NCBI GenBank assembly: GCA_914767715.1
Contig: OU612073.1
Span: 1,736,001 to 1,800,000 of the forward strand
DNA: 64,000 bases
Origin: Membranipora membranacea
Taxonomy: Eukaryota > Bryozoa > Gymnolaemata > Cheilostomatida > Membraniporidae
Reading direction: 5' to 3'
In this document: positions 53,501-64,000 of the stretch, one piece after another
Position numbering within the stretch: the first letter of the stretch is position 1
Layout: every line of letters starts with the position of its first letter
Notes under the pieces: generated by a model
Told to the model about the DNA's origin: nothing
What the model saw: only the letters and a program-made list of their open reading frames with translations
Databases searched by the model: none
Position numbers and translations under genes: made by a program

Positions 53501-54557
53501 CCGCAAAAGGTTACCCATTAGGCCGCACTGGCAAAAAAGGCCGCAGGTTGCCCACAGCTGGTCTAGACTGATGATTTAGAACACCGACCGGACCGGTTTG
53601 AGCTGTCTAGTTGAAAGTTATCTTCTCTTTCTACGTGGTTATACGACTCCTTTTTGTGTGCTTTTAGAGTATTAAACGAAGCTACATCTACAACCAAATT
53701 TTGAAAAAAGCAAGTGCATATAGCTCTCAGAAAACGGGAGTTTAAAAATGTTTGCTTTCAAAGCTGTAATTCTATTTTGTGATTGATAATAGTTCTGTTT
53801 GCCTTGCTGATGATCACCACTATTCATCTCCTAGCTGAAAAGCTCCTACCTTCAAAAAAGAATTTAAGCTTGTGTATATATGCACCTATTCAGTGTTACT
53901 CGATAGGTAATAATTATTGGCTGTTACACTTCAAGCTTCACAATTTGGTTAATGCCTGTAATCGATAGTCTTGATTAAATACAATGGAACTGGTTATCAA
54001 CTGCTTTTTTTGAACAAAAGTTTATATTGATTTAACCTGCTGACAATGTGTGGTCTAGCAGGCAGCGCTACAAAACTTATATTATGCATCATAAAGCTAT
54101 ATAAATAAACTATACCCACTCTCTGCCAAGCTTAACTTGTAACTAAGAGGCGATAAAGACAAGTTTGCAAAAGCTTGACTGCATTGACTAACGAACATTA
54201 ACAAAACACGAGAAGACTGAGAGGACTGAGAGGACTGAGAAGACTGCTGGGAAGGTCTCACTATCACGTTGAGTGTATATTGGATGTTAATTGTTATCTC
54301 CTAGATATTGATAGACTAGGGGAGCTATCGCTTTGTCTCCCTCGTAGAGAAAACTGTAAGTAAGCCTCTGTAGTTAGTTAGGTCGGGGTTGTTAGGCCGC
54401 AGTAGTTAGGCAGCGGTAGTTAGGCCATGCAGTAGCAGGCCGCGGTAGCAGGCCGCAGTAGCAGGCCACAGTGGTGTAGCAGCTGCAACCTTGGACTATC
54501 TGGCGCTCCTTTTGCTTTTATTGTTTTTCATTTTCAGTTCTATCTACTAAATTTTAA
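50550..54557 (+). CDS. Unrecognised protein built from symmetric phase-1 exons (5' end not found)
   Basis: Exons 50550-50792, 51525-51764, 52214-52411, 54305-54355 and 54538-54557 join in frame, and every internal exon is phase 1 at both ends. The product is basic and Ser/Asp-rich with no domain I know. The first two exons look duplicated: SSPVLLSS and SSPVLLTS, then SRDGIFDLADN and SDGIFDPLDT. The first also repeats internally (SRDGIFDLADN, SRDSVFGLADN). The last exon adds only FLSTKF and stops at 54555. An AATAAA follows 12 nt later, supporting this as the gene end. The first exon and start codon were not identified; an ATG at 50046 lies before a gtaagt but gives the wrong phase. Exon set moderately sure, function unknown. 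Confidence 0.5.
52573..52630. repeat. Palindrome with perfect 24-bp arms
   Basis: Arms 52573-52596 and 52607-52630 are exact complements around a 10-nt loop. The sequence between it and the hAT-like element aligns with the sequence between the palindrome at 7395-7440 and its hAT-like element, so palindrome and transposon end share a history. Confidence 0.75.
52665..53560. mobile_element. Non-autonomous hAT-like DNA transposon, copy 2
   Basis: It opens catgggtgggcaacct and closes aggttgcccacagctg. The flanking octamers gtctcgac (52657-52664) and gtctagac (53561-53568) match at 7 of 8. Internal sequence matches 7469-8189, including a segment whose minus-strand translation is alike in both (CYKCSC...EMF), but no intact transposase exists. 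It lies in the intron before the exon at 54305. Confidence 0.75.
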
Positions 54558-54622
54558 TTATTAAGACAATAAACAGAGAACAAAAAAAGTAGCAGGCAGC
54601 AGTAGCAGGCCATAGTCTAACA
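54380..54622. repeat. Degenerate GC-rich repeat (agtagcaggccgc) interrupted by the terminal exon 54538-54557
   Basis: Units like gtagcaggccgcagtagcag run from about 54385 to 54485 and resume at 54588-54622. The AT-rich block between them holds the last exon and poly(A) signal of the preceding gene. Confidence 0.6.
54569..54574 (+). promoter_or_regulatory. Candidate polyadenylation signal
   Basis: AATAAA lies 12 nt after the stop at 54555-54557 and about 115 nt before the next gene's ATG, making a tight tail-to-head arrangement. Confidence 0.45.
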
Positions 54623-54688
54623 GCACAACGTTACCACTTAACATTCTAAGAAAGTCCAGGGACAGATATATAATAATTTTTATTTTAG

Positions 54689-57600
54689 ATGGATTATAAT
54701 GAAGAGTTTCTGCAGGAGTTCCAAAGAGACTACTCTCTTAGTAAAGGAGGTAAGTATAACCTGGTGGTTCAGGTGAAGCATCTGACTCGACTTGCAGAAT
54801 TCTACTACAGAAGATATCAGGAAACAGACAACTGGACAGACTGTCTCAAGGTATGTTTTCTTCTGCGACTTTCTTATCTCATAACATGCTCCGAAACTGA
54901 ACTACTAGATAACACAACAGACAAAAATGTCGAAGATAAAATGTAGAATGTAAAACACCTGATGTTGTGCATCGCACTGATCTTCTACAATGCTGTATAT
55001 CTTTGTTGAAAGTCATTCTTGGTAGCTTGAGTGAAGAAGCAGAATCTATTGTATTGTATTCTCGTTGTCTTTGATTCAAATAAAAATATCAGGAATATAT
55101 TTGATAGTTTGTGACTGTCTAGCAGCCTGGTCTGGTAAAAACATTTGATACTTTCTGCCATTTATCCTGAAAACGTAACCTTAATTTACAGGCTCACACC
55201 CTATACAACTCTGTATCAGTGAGAAAACCAGAACATGATGGCTGGAGAGAGAAGATATACGAGGTACAACAGGCTTACTGGAAGGGATCAGCTGAGATTA
55301 CATATGATGAGCAACAGAGATTAAACTCAAAACTTCTCGAAAACCTGCAGGCAATCAGGGATGAGGTACAAGACAAACTCAATGTGACTCAGGATTTAAC
55401 TACACAATTTGATGTCAACTTGGAAAACCCAAACAAAGCTTTAATGACACAATTTATTGAATCTGCCAAATGTGACTCATTACTTTGCACAGATAAGATG
55501 GTTCAGTATGTGAACGGCATAATGGCTGACTGCGTGAACATCTTGGTAGATAAGCCACCATGCAGCTTCCAAGTTGTAGCTATAGGTTCATTAGCTCGAG
55601 GGGAGGCAACTCCATTTTCTGATCTCGAATACTTATTCTTGACTGAGGAGCACAATCCTGAAACTGAAGATTACTTCAGAAAGCTAGCGATGACCAGTTA
55701 TTTCCTGATCGGCAATCTAGGTGAAACAAAGCTGAAATATATGGCTATCAAGGAGCTTGATGGATGGTTTGATGATCAATCAAAAAATGGGTTTAAGATT
55801 GATGGTTTGTCTGCAGGAGCTGGCAATATACCGACTGGGAATGGTGTGACTGACAAAGGATACAAATTCATAACTACACCGAAAGATTTGTACACTGCTT
55901 ACGAGCATGTACTAAATCACCCTAGTGAAGATTCCATCAGAGGAGACCTGACTGCAATGTTATCCTACATGACAGTTTTATATCAGCATGGGGTCAGTAA
56001 CCTACTTGGTGAACTGAGATATGAAATACGCTCTATCAAATTCAGTGCTGATAGGGTGGTCGCCAACCAAAATATGCTAGCCAATGACATGCGAAAGTTT
56101 GACTTTGCTCCGGATAAACGCTTAGTAGACCAAGCATATAATGTAGACGTGAAGAGACATCTTTACAGATTTCCCTCGATTCTCCTGTATGATCTGGCTG
56201 TAATACATCAAGTCTTCGGAGTTGATGCATGGGATACTGCGAAACGGCTGCTCTCTCAAAGGAAAATCTCCGAAGACTTTTATGAATCTCTGATATTTCA
56301 ACTTTCCGTAGCTTGTCACACGAGGCTCTCTGCCTACCTTCACCACAATTCACAGGATGATAGAGTTTCCATGGCTGAAAGTCAAATAAGAGAAACCGTA
56401 AGGTCAAAGGTTAAAACACAATCTCCTGGTGACAGATGGTACATTCACTCTAATTTAGTTTTAGTACTCGCTGACATGATGGTTCCCATGAAAAATTACT
56501 TGATAGGTTCCAAATTAGAGACAAAGCTAGCCTGTCAGATATTCGAAAGTCCGAGGGAGACATGCCACCAGACCATAGGCAGAATAAGAACACTGAACAA
56601 TACTGGACATACGTCTCGTGCATTTAAAATGCTCAATGCAACCTTCGGACCCATCAAAAACATGAATGAGAAGAGTGTGCGCAACTGGGTCAGCAGTCAT
56701 AGTATCCTCCATAACGCAGAAATGATTGAGATGGTTGCAACAATTCTTCGTGATAACTCACATTTCTCTGAAGCGTTAGGTCTCTTCAAATATCTCAGAA
56801 AAGAGAGCCAAGAAAACAACACACCGACTATCACTCGCCACATTGCAGATTGTCAGCGCCAGATGGGAAGTCTTAAGGCTGCTCTACACACTCTGGGAAG
56901 TGGAAAAGACCATTCCTCAGGCGATTATTTTATGTGCCTCGGGCGCATTCATCTTGATTTAAGGCAATTTGAAAGGGCTGAGAAGTGTCTGCTGAAAGCA
57001 TTGCAATATTTCTTTGAGGATGCATGCAAGTTGGTGCAATATGATTATTACGGCAACCAAGTCATAGAAGATTCAACATGGAATAATACCATTGTAGACT
57101 TAGAAAAACTGAACAAGGAGGAAAGGTTGGAAGTTTTACAACAAGGATCACCAAAACTCCTGGAGTGTATTGAGTCACTAGCGAATCTGTATTCAGACCA
57201 ATATGACGATGACAACGCAAACGGATATTTCAGAAAGTATCAGGAGATTTTGCAAAGTTTATATGGGGAGCAAAGTGTGTTACCTGCAGCTGCTCATGGT
57301 TTCATGGTAGTAGGAGTGTCCGTCCATAACCGTATGAACTTTGAAGAAGCTGAAAAATGGTTCGAAAAATCGCTTGGTATATATCATAGATTCTTTGGTA
57401 ACAGCTTCGACCATCCCAATATTGCTCTTCTGTTTTTGAATATCGGTAAAAATTTGGTTAGCCTCTACAGCTTTGCTTCTGCAAAGAAACACCTTAAATT
57501 ATCCTTGGACATGTATACACGCATTTACGGTGAGGGCAGCATTCGTGCTGACATAGCAGACGTTCTTAATGTAACTGGTGACTGCTTGGTGACAATGGGA

Positions 57601-59124
57601 GAGTATAGAGAAGCTCTATGTATCCACCAACATGCTTTGGACATGTACATAAGTTTTTATGAGCAAGATCATATAAACACAGCAAATGCGATAAAAGATC
57701 TTGGAAGGACCTACATAGGTATGGGGGAGTGTGCAAAAGCAGAAGAACTGATCAGACAATCTCTGGACATGTTTAAGCGCATACATGGTGACCATACAGA
57801 TCATGTTCACAATGCTCGACTATTGACGTGCCTTGGCTACAGTAAACATGTCAATATTCAGTATACTAAGGCAGAAGAGTACAACAAGCTGTCACTAGAC
57901 ATGTATAAGCGTATATATGGTGAGGATAGCGATCATTGTGACATTGCTACTGTACTGAATAATCTTGGTAATAATTATCGTCACATGAATGAGTATACTA
58001 AGGCTGAGAAATACTACACACTAACATTAGACATGCGAAAGCGTATACATGGTGAGGATAGCGATCATCGTGCCATTGCCAGTGCACTGAATAATCTGGG
58101 TAATAATTACCGTGACATGAACGAGTATACTAAGGCTGAGAAATACTACACACTATCACTAGACATGTATAAGCGTATATATGGTGAGGATAGCGATCAT
58201 TGTGACATTGCCAGTGCACTGAATAATCTGGGTAATAATTACAGTAGGATGAATGAGTATACTAAGGCACACAAATACTTTACACTATCACTAGACATGT
58301 GTAAGCGTATACATGGTTGGGATAGCGATCATCCTGACATTGCTGCTGTACTGAATAATCTTGGTAATAGTTACCGTGACATGAACGAGTATACTAAGGC
58401 TGAGAAATACTACACACTAACATTAGACATGCGAAAGCGTATACATGGTGAGGATAGCGATCATCGTGCCATTGCCAGTGCACTGAATAATCTGGGTAAT
58501 AATTACCGTGGCATGAACGAGTATACTAAGGCTGAGAAATACTACACACTATCACTAGACATGTATAAGCGTATATATGGTGAGGATAGCGATCATTGTG
58601 ACATTGCCAGTGCACTGAATAGTCTGGGTAGTAATTACAGTAGGATGAATGAGTATACTAAGGCACACAAATACTTTACACTATCACTAGACATGTGTAA
58701 GCGTATACATGGTGGGGATAGCGATCATCCTGACATTGCTGCTGTTCTGAATAATGTGGTTGGTAATAACACTAGTATGAAGGAGTATAATAAAGCACAG
58801 GAATACCATACACTAATACTAGACGTGTGTAAACGCTTATGCGGGATTTGCGATCATCCTGACATTGCTAAGACAATGAAAAGCCTGGGTGATAATTTAG
58901 GTAGCATGAAGGAGTACACTAAAGCACAGGAATGCTACACACTATCACTAGACATGTATAAACGTATACATGGTGAGGATAGAAATCATCCTGACATTGC
59001 TATTCTACTAGAAAAACTCGGTCTTACAAGCATATATATGAAGGAGTGTGATAAAGCAAGGCAGTACTACAAACTATCACAACAAATGCGTGAGGAACTA
59101 ACCAAAGAAAGCGGTGAGAAATGA
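54689..59124 (+). CDS. Nucleotidyltransferase-like plus TPR repeat protein, ~1364 aa, two exons
   Basis: Exons 54689-54850 (starting ATG directly at an acceptor) and 55192-59124 join in phase 0. An upstream non-coding exon is likely. Residues 180-205 contain VVAIGSLARGEATPFSDLEY, matching the nucleotidyltransferase signature of hG[GS] followed by DxE (Gly186, Ser187, Asp198, Glu200), of the DUF294/GlnD-like type. Residues about 590-690 hold irregular TPR units. From about 715 onward come at least 14 TPRs of 44 residues with the kinesin-light-chain/nephrocystin-3-like pattern (NNLGNNY, EYTKAEKYY, LSLDMYKRI). The middle of the array is two near-identical blocks of three repeats. Such proteins are numerous in cnidarians, sponges and lancelets (recollection). 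The role is unknown; an adaptor or a sensor with an enzymatic head is plausible. No signal peptide or membrane segment is visible. Confidence 0.85.
58021..58775 (+). repeat. Higher-order coding repeat: 396-bp unit (three 132-bp TPRs) in two near-identical copies
   Basis: Units begin at about 58021 and 58417 and each encodes three distinct TPRs in the same order (MRKRIHGEDSDHRAI, MYKRIYGEDSDHCDI, MCKRIHG.DSDHPDI). Differences between the two units are few, including Asp to Gly and Asn to Ser changes. The neighbouring TPRs are much more diverged. Confidence 0.85.
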
Positions 59125-60294
59125 GTGCCCTCATATTTGAGCTATGTAGTTGTGATCCCAGTCTTTGTAAATATAGAATGACAAACCTTGTAACTATTGG
59201 CTCTCTTTAAGTATCTTCTTCAGATCAGTGCGAGGCTTTTCCAATGCGCTAATAGATCACAATGTTCTTAGGATTTTTTATTCAAGTGCCTTTCTGGATT
59301 GTGGATGCGTTAAGACAATATCAGAACAACAATGATTAAACCACGATTCATCATTACTCCAATATAACATTTTAACGTATCTGTTTTTTTAAAAATTTAT
59401 TTTTGTATTTTTCTATGCACCACAATGAAAGTATGTATTGTATCTTCACTGTTTTTGAAAAACATGTTGAAAGTTGTAAAAACTGGTGTAGTAATGACAT
59501 CGTTGTAAAACAGTAGGCTATTCGTGAGACGGGGGGGGGGGGGGGAGGGAGTGATACTTTGTTGATTTTTATCTTCTTATGCGATAATGGTCTCTATACA
59601 AGTCTGTATCATGACATCACTCCAGCACACACCCTTGGAGGAAAATATTGGGCCCATCATAGTGTAAGTCCTTTGTACTTACTATGCTAGGCTGGCACAG
59701 GTACAAAGTCTTACAGAGCAGGAGGGAAATTCATCATTGGAACCTTGTCCAATAATAAATGAGCTTGAGTTCAGCTTGCACATTACATGTTTCAATTGAA
59801 TTGGATAGCATGTTTTAATGCCACTCTCCAGCCTCATACAGCCAGAAAGAAGTTGTTCCCTCTTATAACATGAAAATATAACTCCTAGAAGTGAAAATTT
59901 ATCCTGGTGATATTCCCAATAAAGAGGATATATGCCTGCTATCTCTTTTTTGATACTTACAATGCCATCATTGTGACAGGCTGTGAGTCAATACCCAGAA
60001 CTGAACATCTACGCAAACTATAATTTTTCACGGCAGATAGTAAGATAATGGAGAATAAATGTGATAGAAAATAGTGCAACACTTCAAGGTACTATGACGT
60101 ATCACTCAAGTAGGCAAATCAATTCTGGTTATAATCTTGAGAAACGCTTGCGATCACCAAAGGCTGAAATTGTGTGACCTACCTTTGCTTGGTGACCTCA
60201 GGCCCAACTGCTTTTAAAGTAAAGGATATTTTGTTAATGATAATGTTGAACTTTAAAATTAGTTGGTTTATTGGAGTTCAGTTAACTTACAGTG

Positions 60295-60687
60295 CAGGGG
60301 CGTATATTCTAAAAAATTTCACTCACTGACTTTTTAGAGATGAGCATAAAGATCGGGCGCAGGCCGTAGGCGTGGCGGGGAGGGTGTGAGAGGGGCGCTT
60401 AAGCGCCCCCCCCACCACGGAAATTTTTGCATATCGGTAGCAAAATAGTGCAAGCAGAGAGGTAATTCAATAGCTCACTGAGCTGTTGGGTACTTTCAGA
60501 AAACAACTCAATAGCAGTAGAAGATTACGGTAAAAATGCTCCAGTTATAAAGCACCCATTTGAAAAAAAACTGACCTTGACCCGCAACAATTTGATTAAC
60601 AGTGATTATAAGGCAGACGCTCTACACACTGAGCTATTCAGCCATTCCCGGAAATCCGTGGGCCGTGAGTGCTAATATACGCCACTG
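60295..60687. mobile_element. hAT-like MITE with tRNA-derived core, copy 2
   Basis: Termini are caggggcgtatatt and aatatacgccactg. The flanks ttacagtg (60287-60294) and ttacagtg (60688-60695) are an exact 8-bp target duplication. The body matches 8706-9185 closely. The minus strand keeps the A-box side of the tRNA-like block near 60640 (TAGCTCAGTGTGTAGAG), while the B-box side is worn. Confidence 0.78.
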
Positions 60688-60768
60688 TTACAGTGAACTT
60701 AATATTATTATGACAAGGTAATACATGTTTCTATTGCATGCCCTCTGAAATATGACTGCTGTTTTTAG

Positions 60769-60900
60769 GACTATCAGAATGGTGTTTACAAACGCGCTTT
60801 ACATAGACAAATACTAGAGAAGGAGGGAATCGCTTTGAGAATGTATGAAGCTGCCTGCCTGCCTGCCTGCAGCCTGCCGAGAGAAATTAGACATCAATTA
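60769..60900 (+). pseudogene. Decayed copy of the acetyltransferase last exon
   Basis: After an acceptor-like gtttttag, the sequence follows 63267-63390: aacgcgctttacatagacaa against aatgcactgtacataggcaa, then gaagctgc, and gagaaattagacat against gagaaatcagacat. In-frame stops and a cctg expansion (cctgcctgcctgcctg) break it, so it cannot encode the acetyl-CoA-binding region. The remaining exons are not found beside it. Confidence 0.75.
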
Positions 60901-61173
60901 AATCGCTAAGCCCTAGGTCATTTTAAGTTTAAATTTATAAACGGCTGGATTGTCAGTAAAAAACACCTACATATTCTGAAATTCCCTAACGTGGATGAAT
61001 AGGAGAGGAATTCTGAATTTTTATCTCATATTCTGAAATCCTCTGAGTTGCCTGAGTTGAACCTTAAAATCTGAGTAACTCGGGCTGTGTGGTTGAGCAA
61101 TGAACTAAACCTTTAGTTCATTGGTTTAGTTCATTGAATTGAATTGAATTGGTTTAACCAGGGAGAATGGTTT

Positions 61174-61208
61174 AACCCAATGAACTAAAAGGTTTAGTTC
61201 ATTGGGTT
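61174..61208. repeat. Perfect 16-bp inverted repeat with 3-nt loop
   Basis: aacccaatgaactaaa faces its exact complement. Further copies of the same words (aatgaactaaacc, tttagttcattggtt) at 61098-61160 make a cluster of alternative hairpins. Confidence 0.7.
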
Positions 61209-61647
61209 GAGAGCCTTGCATTGGTTAAAATATGGCCGAGCATTGAAAGGTGTATATGTATGGTGAATTGCTGTTGCAATTTATTTATTGTAGAAACTTT
61301 CAGATGGCAAGCACAAATCCATTTTCCTGCCACTAATAACTATTAGATTTTAATGATAATAATCATCAAAGTGTACCTCACTGCTACCAAGGAGGTAACA
61401 GCTGTTACTTCTTGTTGTAACAATACAATGACCCATGATTACTGTCACTTATAGGGCATCTTATGAATTGACATTTTGCCAAACCAGGTGTGACTGTTAT
61501 TGTTTGACACTTCATCAGTGGTTTGGCAAGTACTGCACCATTTAAAGGCACAGTTACTTCAGTTAGTTATAGCTGTATCATAGTTGGGGCAGATTTAGTA
61601 GGATATTGTGAACTTTGTGTGCGAGATATAAGACTTTCAGTGGAGGG

Positions 61648-63561
61648 ATGAAGAGCTCGACTGAAGATGGAGAATTCGAGTTCATTGTAAGTACAATAGC
61701 TGTCTGAGCATTGCATATTAATATGGTCAGCTACTTGGACTGGACACAATGTCCTGTCAACTGATAAGAATCACTTACAACTGACCCAGAGATGGGTGAG
61801 ATTTTTTGCAAGTTTCCTGGGATATACAACATGCGGTAGTGTGCATACCTTTACGCAATGCACAGGTATTCCGCTAGAAACCATGTGTCGCGTGCTTTTT
61901 TGAGCCCTTCTCTAGTACAACCTCCTCATGGCCGGCCCCAGGGCTGAGGCAATTATCTGCTGACTGCATGACACTGCAGTACAGGTTTATGATCATAGTG
62001 CCACCACATGTATGCTCCCTTGTTAAGTTTTGATCGGCCTTGTCTTGTAACATCCTGATAAAAAATGGCAAACAAAACAGCAGTTTCTATAAGACGTCAA
62101 CTAAAAAGCGATATTCAAGGGTGCTTACTAATAATATTTCTCACAAAAAATAATGTCTCCTTTTATGCTGCAGACCATACCGCCAAGAGAGGCACATCTG
62201 CTGAATGATTGTTTCTTAAAATACATGACGGAAGAAGAGGTATATGCTACCGTAGGGTTCGACATGGAAAATGATGGCGATGAGCTTTTGAAAATGTTCC
62301 ACCAGGGGATGTTTAGGAAAGACAGTCCACAACTAGCTCTGTGGGATTGTGAAAAACAGAGAGTAAGTTTTGGCGTCTTCTATACTACTCAATTCTTCAA
62401 TTTGCAAAGTATGACATATCATACAGATTTCTGTGATTCTTGGGTCTTTATGGTTGGTGTCCCCATAAAAGCACTAGATCAGATACTCAACACAAAGAAC
62501 GATGGCGTCTCTTACAGCCTTCTCTACGTATGTGAGGGCACTGTCATGTTGGTATGTGGCCAATGCAAGATTGAACAATCAAATATCACATAACCACGCA
62601 ATAACAAACCAGCATTGAATATAGATATGGACTATTCTAGAATCTTCATTTTCCAGGTGGGAGGTATGCTGTTGTCATCAATCATTGACAGAAAGCGCGA
62701 AAGTAAAGGGAGCCGTGATATTAGTAAGCTGAATTTACCTCCACTGACTAAAGAGCGATGTAATGATGTGGACAAGTTTTTTGGTGATATTGGAGAGAAG
62801 TACTTAGACCCAGACTATTATGGGTGAGTTTACACTAGGCAGATTTTGTATCACCGATGACTGGCCTCACTCTATTTGACGACAGCCTACTAGATATTAG
62901 AAATTCAGTGCATATTCAGTTCAGAGCGTATTGTTTTCCAGGGGGCGCTTCTACTCCAATATTCAAGTTTCGATCTGTAAAGTAGAATTAAATTTGTTTG
63001 GCGAAAAACTCCAGATTTCAAACAAATATCTGTATAGTTGAGGGTTTGCTCATCGGGCAGAATCAAAGCCTGTATTTTCAAGATTTTATAACCATGTAGT
63101 GTTACGGTAATGAAGTTGAAAGTTTATATATAGAGTACTTTTTTCCGTCGATAAAGATGGTTATTTTATTGGAATATGTAATGTTTAGTATAAATTGAAT
63201 TTTATGGCAAATATTGTTTTCTATTCTTAATTCTGTTGATATCTGATACACGAAGGCTTGTTTTAGGACTGACAAACTGGCGATTCTAAATGCACTGTAC
63301 ATAGGCAAAGACTACAGAAGAAAAGGATTTTCTTCAAAAATATTTGAAGCTGCAATAGCAGCTTGTCAAGAGAAATCAGACATTGAGGTATTTGTGAGCT
63401 TTATCTCAAGCCCGCACACTCTTAGAGCAGCAAAGAAGATGGGATTTACAGAGCTGTTTGTGAAGGAGTTCAGAGGTCACCTTGCTGCCTATGAGCGGAT
63501 GACAGAAGATACTAAACTTACTCATGACAGAGTCACTGTGGTAGTTAAAAGATTCGAATAG
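61648..63561 (+). CDS. GNAT-family N-acetyltransferase, four exons, ~229 aa
   Basis: Exons 61648-61686 (MKSSTEDGEFEFI), 62174-62362, 62657-62823 and 63267-63561 join in frame to a stop at 63559. The last exon has ALYIGKDYRRKGFSSKIFEA, the R/Q-x-x-G-x-G/A acetyl-CoA pyrophosphate-binding motif A of GNAT enzymes in slightly relaxed form (RRKGFS). It then has SFISSPHTLRAAKKMGF, typical of motif B (substituting atoms at the end of the fold). Exon 2 (PPREAHLLNDCFL onward) fits the start of the fold. Size and order resemble the small GNATs related to arylalkylamine/dopamine N-acetyltransferases, but the substrate cannot be read from sequence. It is probably cytosolic. A degenerate copy of exon 4 lies at 60769-60900. 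Confidence 0.82.
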
Positions 63562-63603
63562 ATATTTTTGGTATCTCAGCTAGACTTATTTTTGAGAAAT
63601 GTA

Positions 63604-63927
63604 CTATATCACTGTGTATATGCTACCCTCTACAATAACTAATTCACTGCAAAACATTGAATGCAAAATCACTTTAAAGAAAAATCTCTGATCATCTGAC
63701 AAAAATGTAACAATATAATGGCAGACAGCTTTGATACGACTAGGATATAAACTATCAGTGTAATATAAAAGGACATGCTTGATTTGGATGTCGGCCAGAC
63801 GATCAGACTCTGATGAAGTGAGGATAACTCTCACTTCCTGTATCTCGACACCTTCATCCAACTGGCCAACTTGATGCAATATCAAATCTGTTTCAACCTT
63901 TCCGTTGCAACCTCCTAACACGACCTT
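63604..63927 (-). CDS. Probable last exon of an unrecognised gene entering from the right
   Basis: On the minus strand, an acceptor-like ttgatag precedes an open frame of about 107 codons (KVVLGGCNGKVETDLILHQV...) ending at a stop at 63604. It is rich in alternating hydrophobic and polar residues, suggesting beta strands, with 'GGCNGKVETDLIL' and 'ADIQIKHVLLYY'. I do not recognise the family. It would converge on the acetyltransferase with only about 40 bp between stop codons. No upstream exon is visible in the last 70 bp, so it is a partial and tentative call. Confidence 0.35.
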   Translation of the reverse strand, partial: KVVLGGCNGKVETDLILHQVGQLDEGVEIQEVRVILTSSESDRLADIQIKHVLLYYTDSLYPSRIKAVCHYIVTFLSDDQRFFFKVILHSMFCSELVIVEGSIYTVI

Positions 63928-64000
63928 CTATCAACCAACGTTCTGTTCTTATTGATAATCCTATTCCTTACTCTACCACTGAGATTCATGGTTAGAATTA

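Larger units (their letters stand above)
59125..61647. other. Intergenic interval between the TPR gene and the acetyltransferase
   Basis: It contains candidate AATAAA signals near 59754 and 59918, a poly-G tract at about 59531-59545, the tRNA-cored MITE at 60295-60687, a decayed acetyltransferase exon at 60769-60900 and an inverted repeat at 61174-61208. No intact gene was found. Confidence 0.55.

Noticed and set aside
54305-54850. Joining the exon at 54305-54355 to the TPR gene's exon at 54689
   Set aside because: The phase-1 junction would give a stop within three codons, whereas joining to 54538 gives a clean end with a poly(A) signal.

Overview
This window is nuclear DNA of an intron-rich animal. 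The genes are split into short GT-AG exons with consistent reading phases, the DNA is AT-rich, and cut-and-paste transposon relics and tRNA-derived repeats lie between and inside the genes. Sequence alone does not give the species. A short-chain-collagen-C4-type domain, an allantoicase, and a nucleotidyltransferase-TPR protein of a kind expanded in early-branching animals suggest a marine invertebrate, possibly a sponge or cnidarian. That assignment is inference.

Layout, left to right. (1) 1-2803 (+): 3' part of a gene for a chymotrypsin-fold protease-like protein whose nucleophile position is Cys (GDCGS). (2) 6155-16267 (+): a full-length tandem paralogue, 11 exons joining in frame to about 902 residues. 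It has a long N-terminal half I do not recognise and the same His/Asp/Cys arrangement. (3) 18598-37977 (+): a 15-exon TMCO4-like gene (830 aa) with a glycine-rich membrane region, a GxSxG hydrolase motif and an extended acidic tail. (4) 25724-29009 (-): a complete six-exon gene nested in TMCO4 intron 10. It encodes a type II membrane protein with a furin-type site, a proline-rich stalk and a C-terminal short-chain-collagen-C4-like domain. (5) 39908-45770 (-): allantoicase in ten exons, one of them only 12 nt. (6) 50550-54557 (+): a 3' gene fragment made of symmetric phase-1 exons, product unknown. (7) 54689-59124 (+): a two-exon gene for a 1364-residue nucleotidyltransferase plus TPR protein, almost all in one 3.9-kb exon. 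(8) 61648-63561 (+): a four-exon GNAT acetyltransferase, with a decayed copy of its last exon about 2.5 kb upstream. (9) 63604-63927 (-): probable last exon of an unrecognised convergent gene.

The neighbours do not form one pathway. The most novel item is the tandem pair of PA-clan-like proteins with a Cys nucleophile. Catalytic-looking residues and intron phases are the same in both copies, and a short segment is almost identical at DNA level, as gene conversion would leave it.

Mobile DNA: two hAT-like elements with TCTAGA-type 8-bp duplications (7469-8189, 52665-53560); a second hAT-like family with tRNA-derived cores and 8-bp duplications (8706-9185, 60295-60687, with a relative at 46531-46829); a long-arm foldback (4467-4929); a pair of MITE-like copies in allantoicase introns; SINE-like repeats; and several mini- and microsatellites.

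All exon models come from reading splice signals and phase by eye. No alignment, transcript or database search was available.
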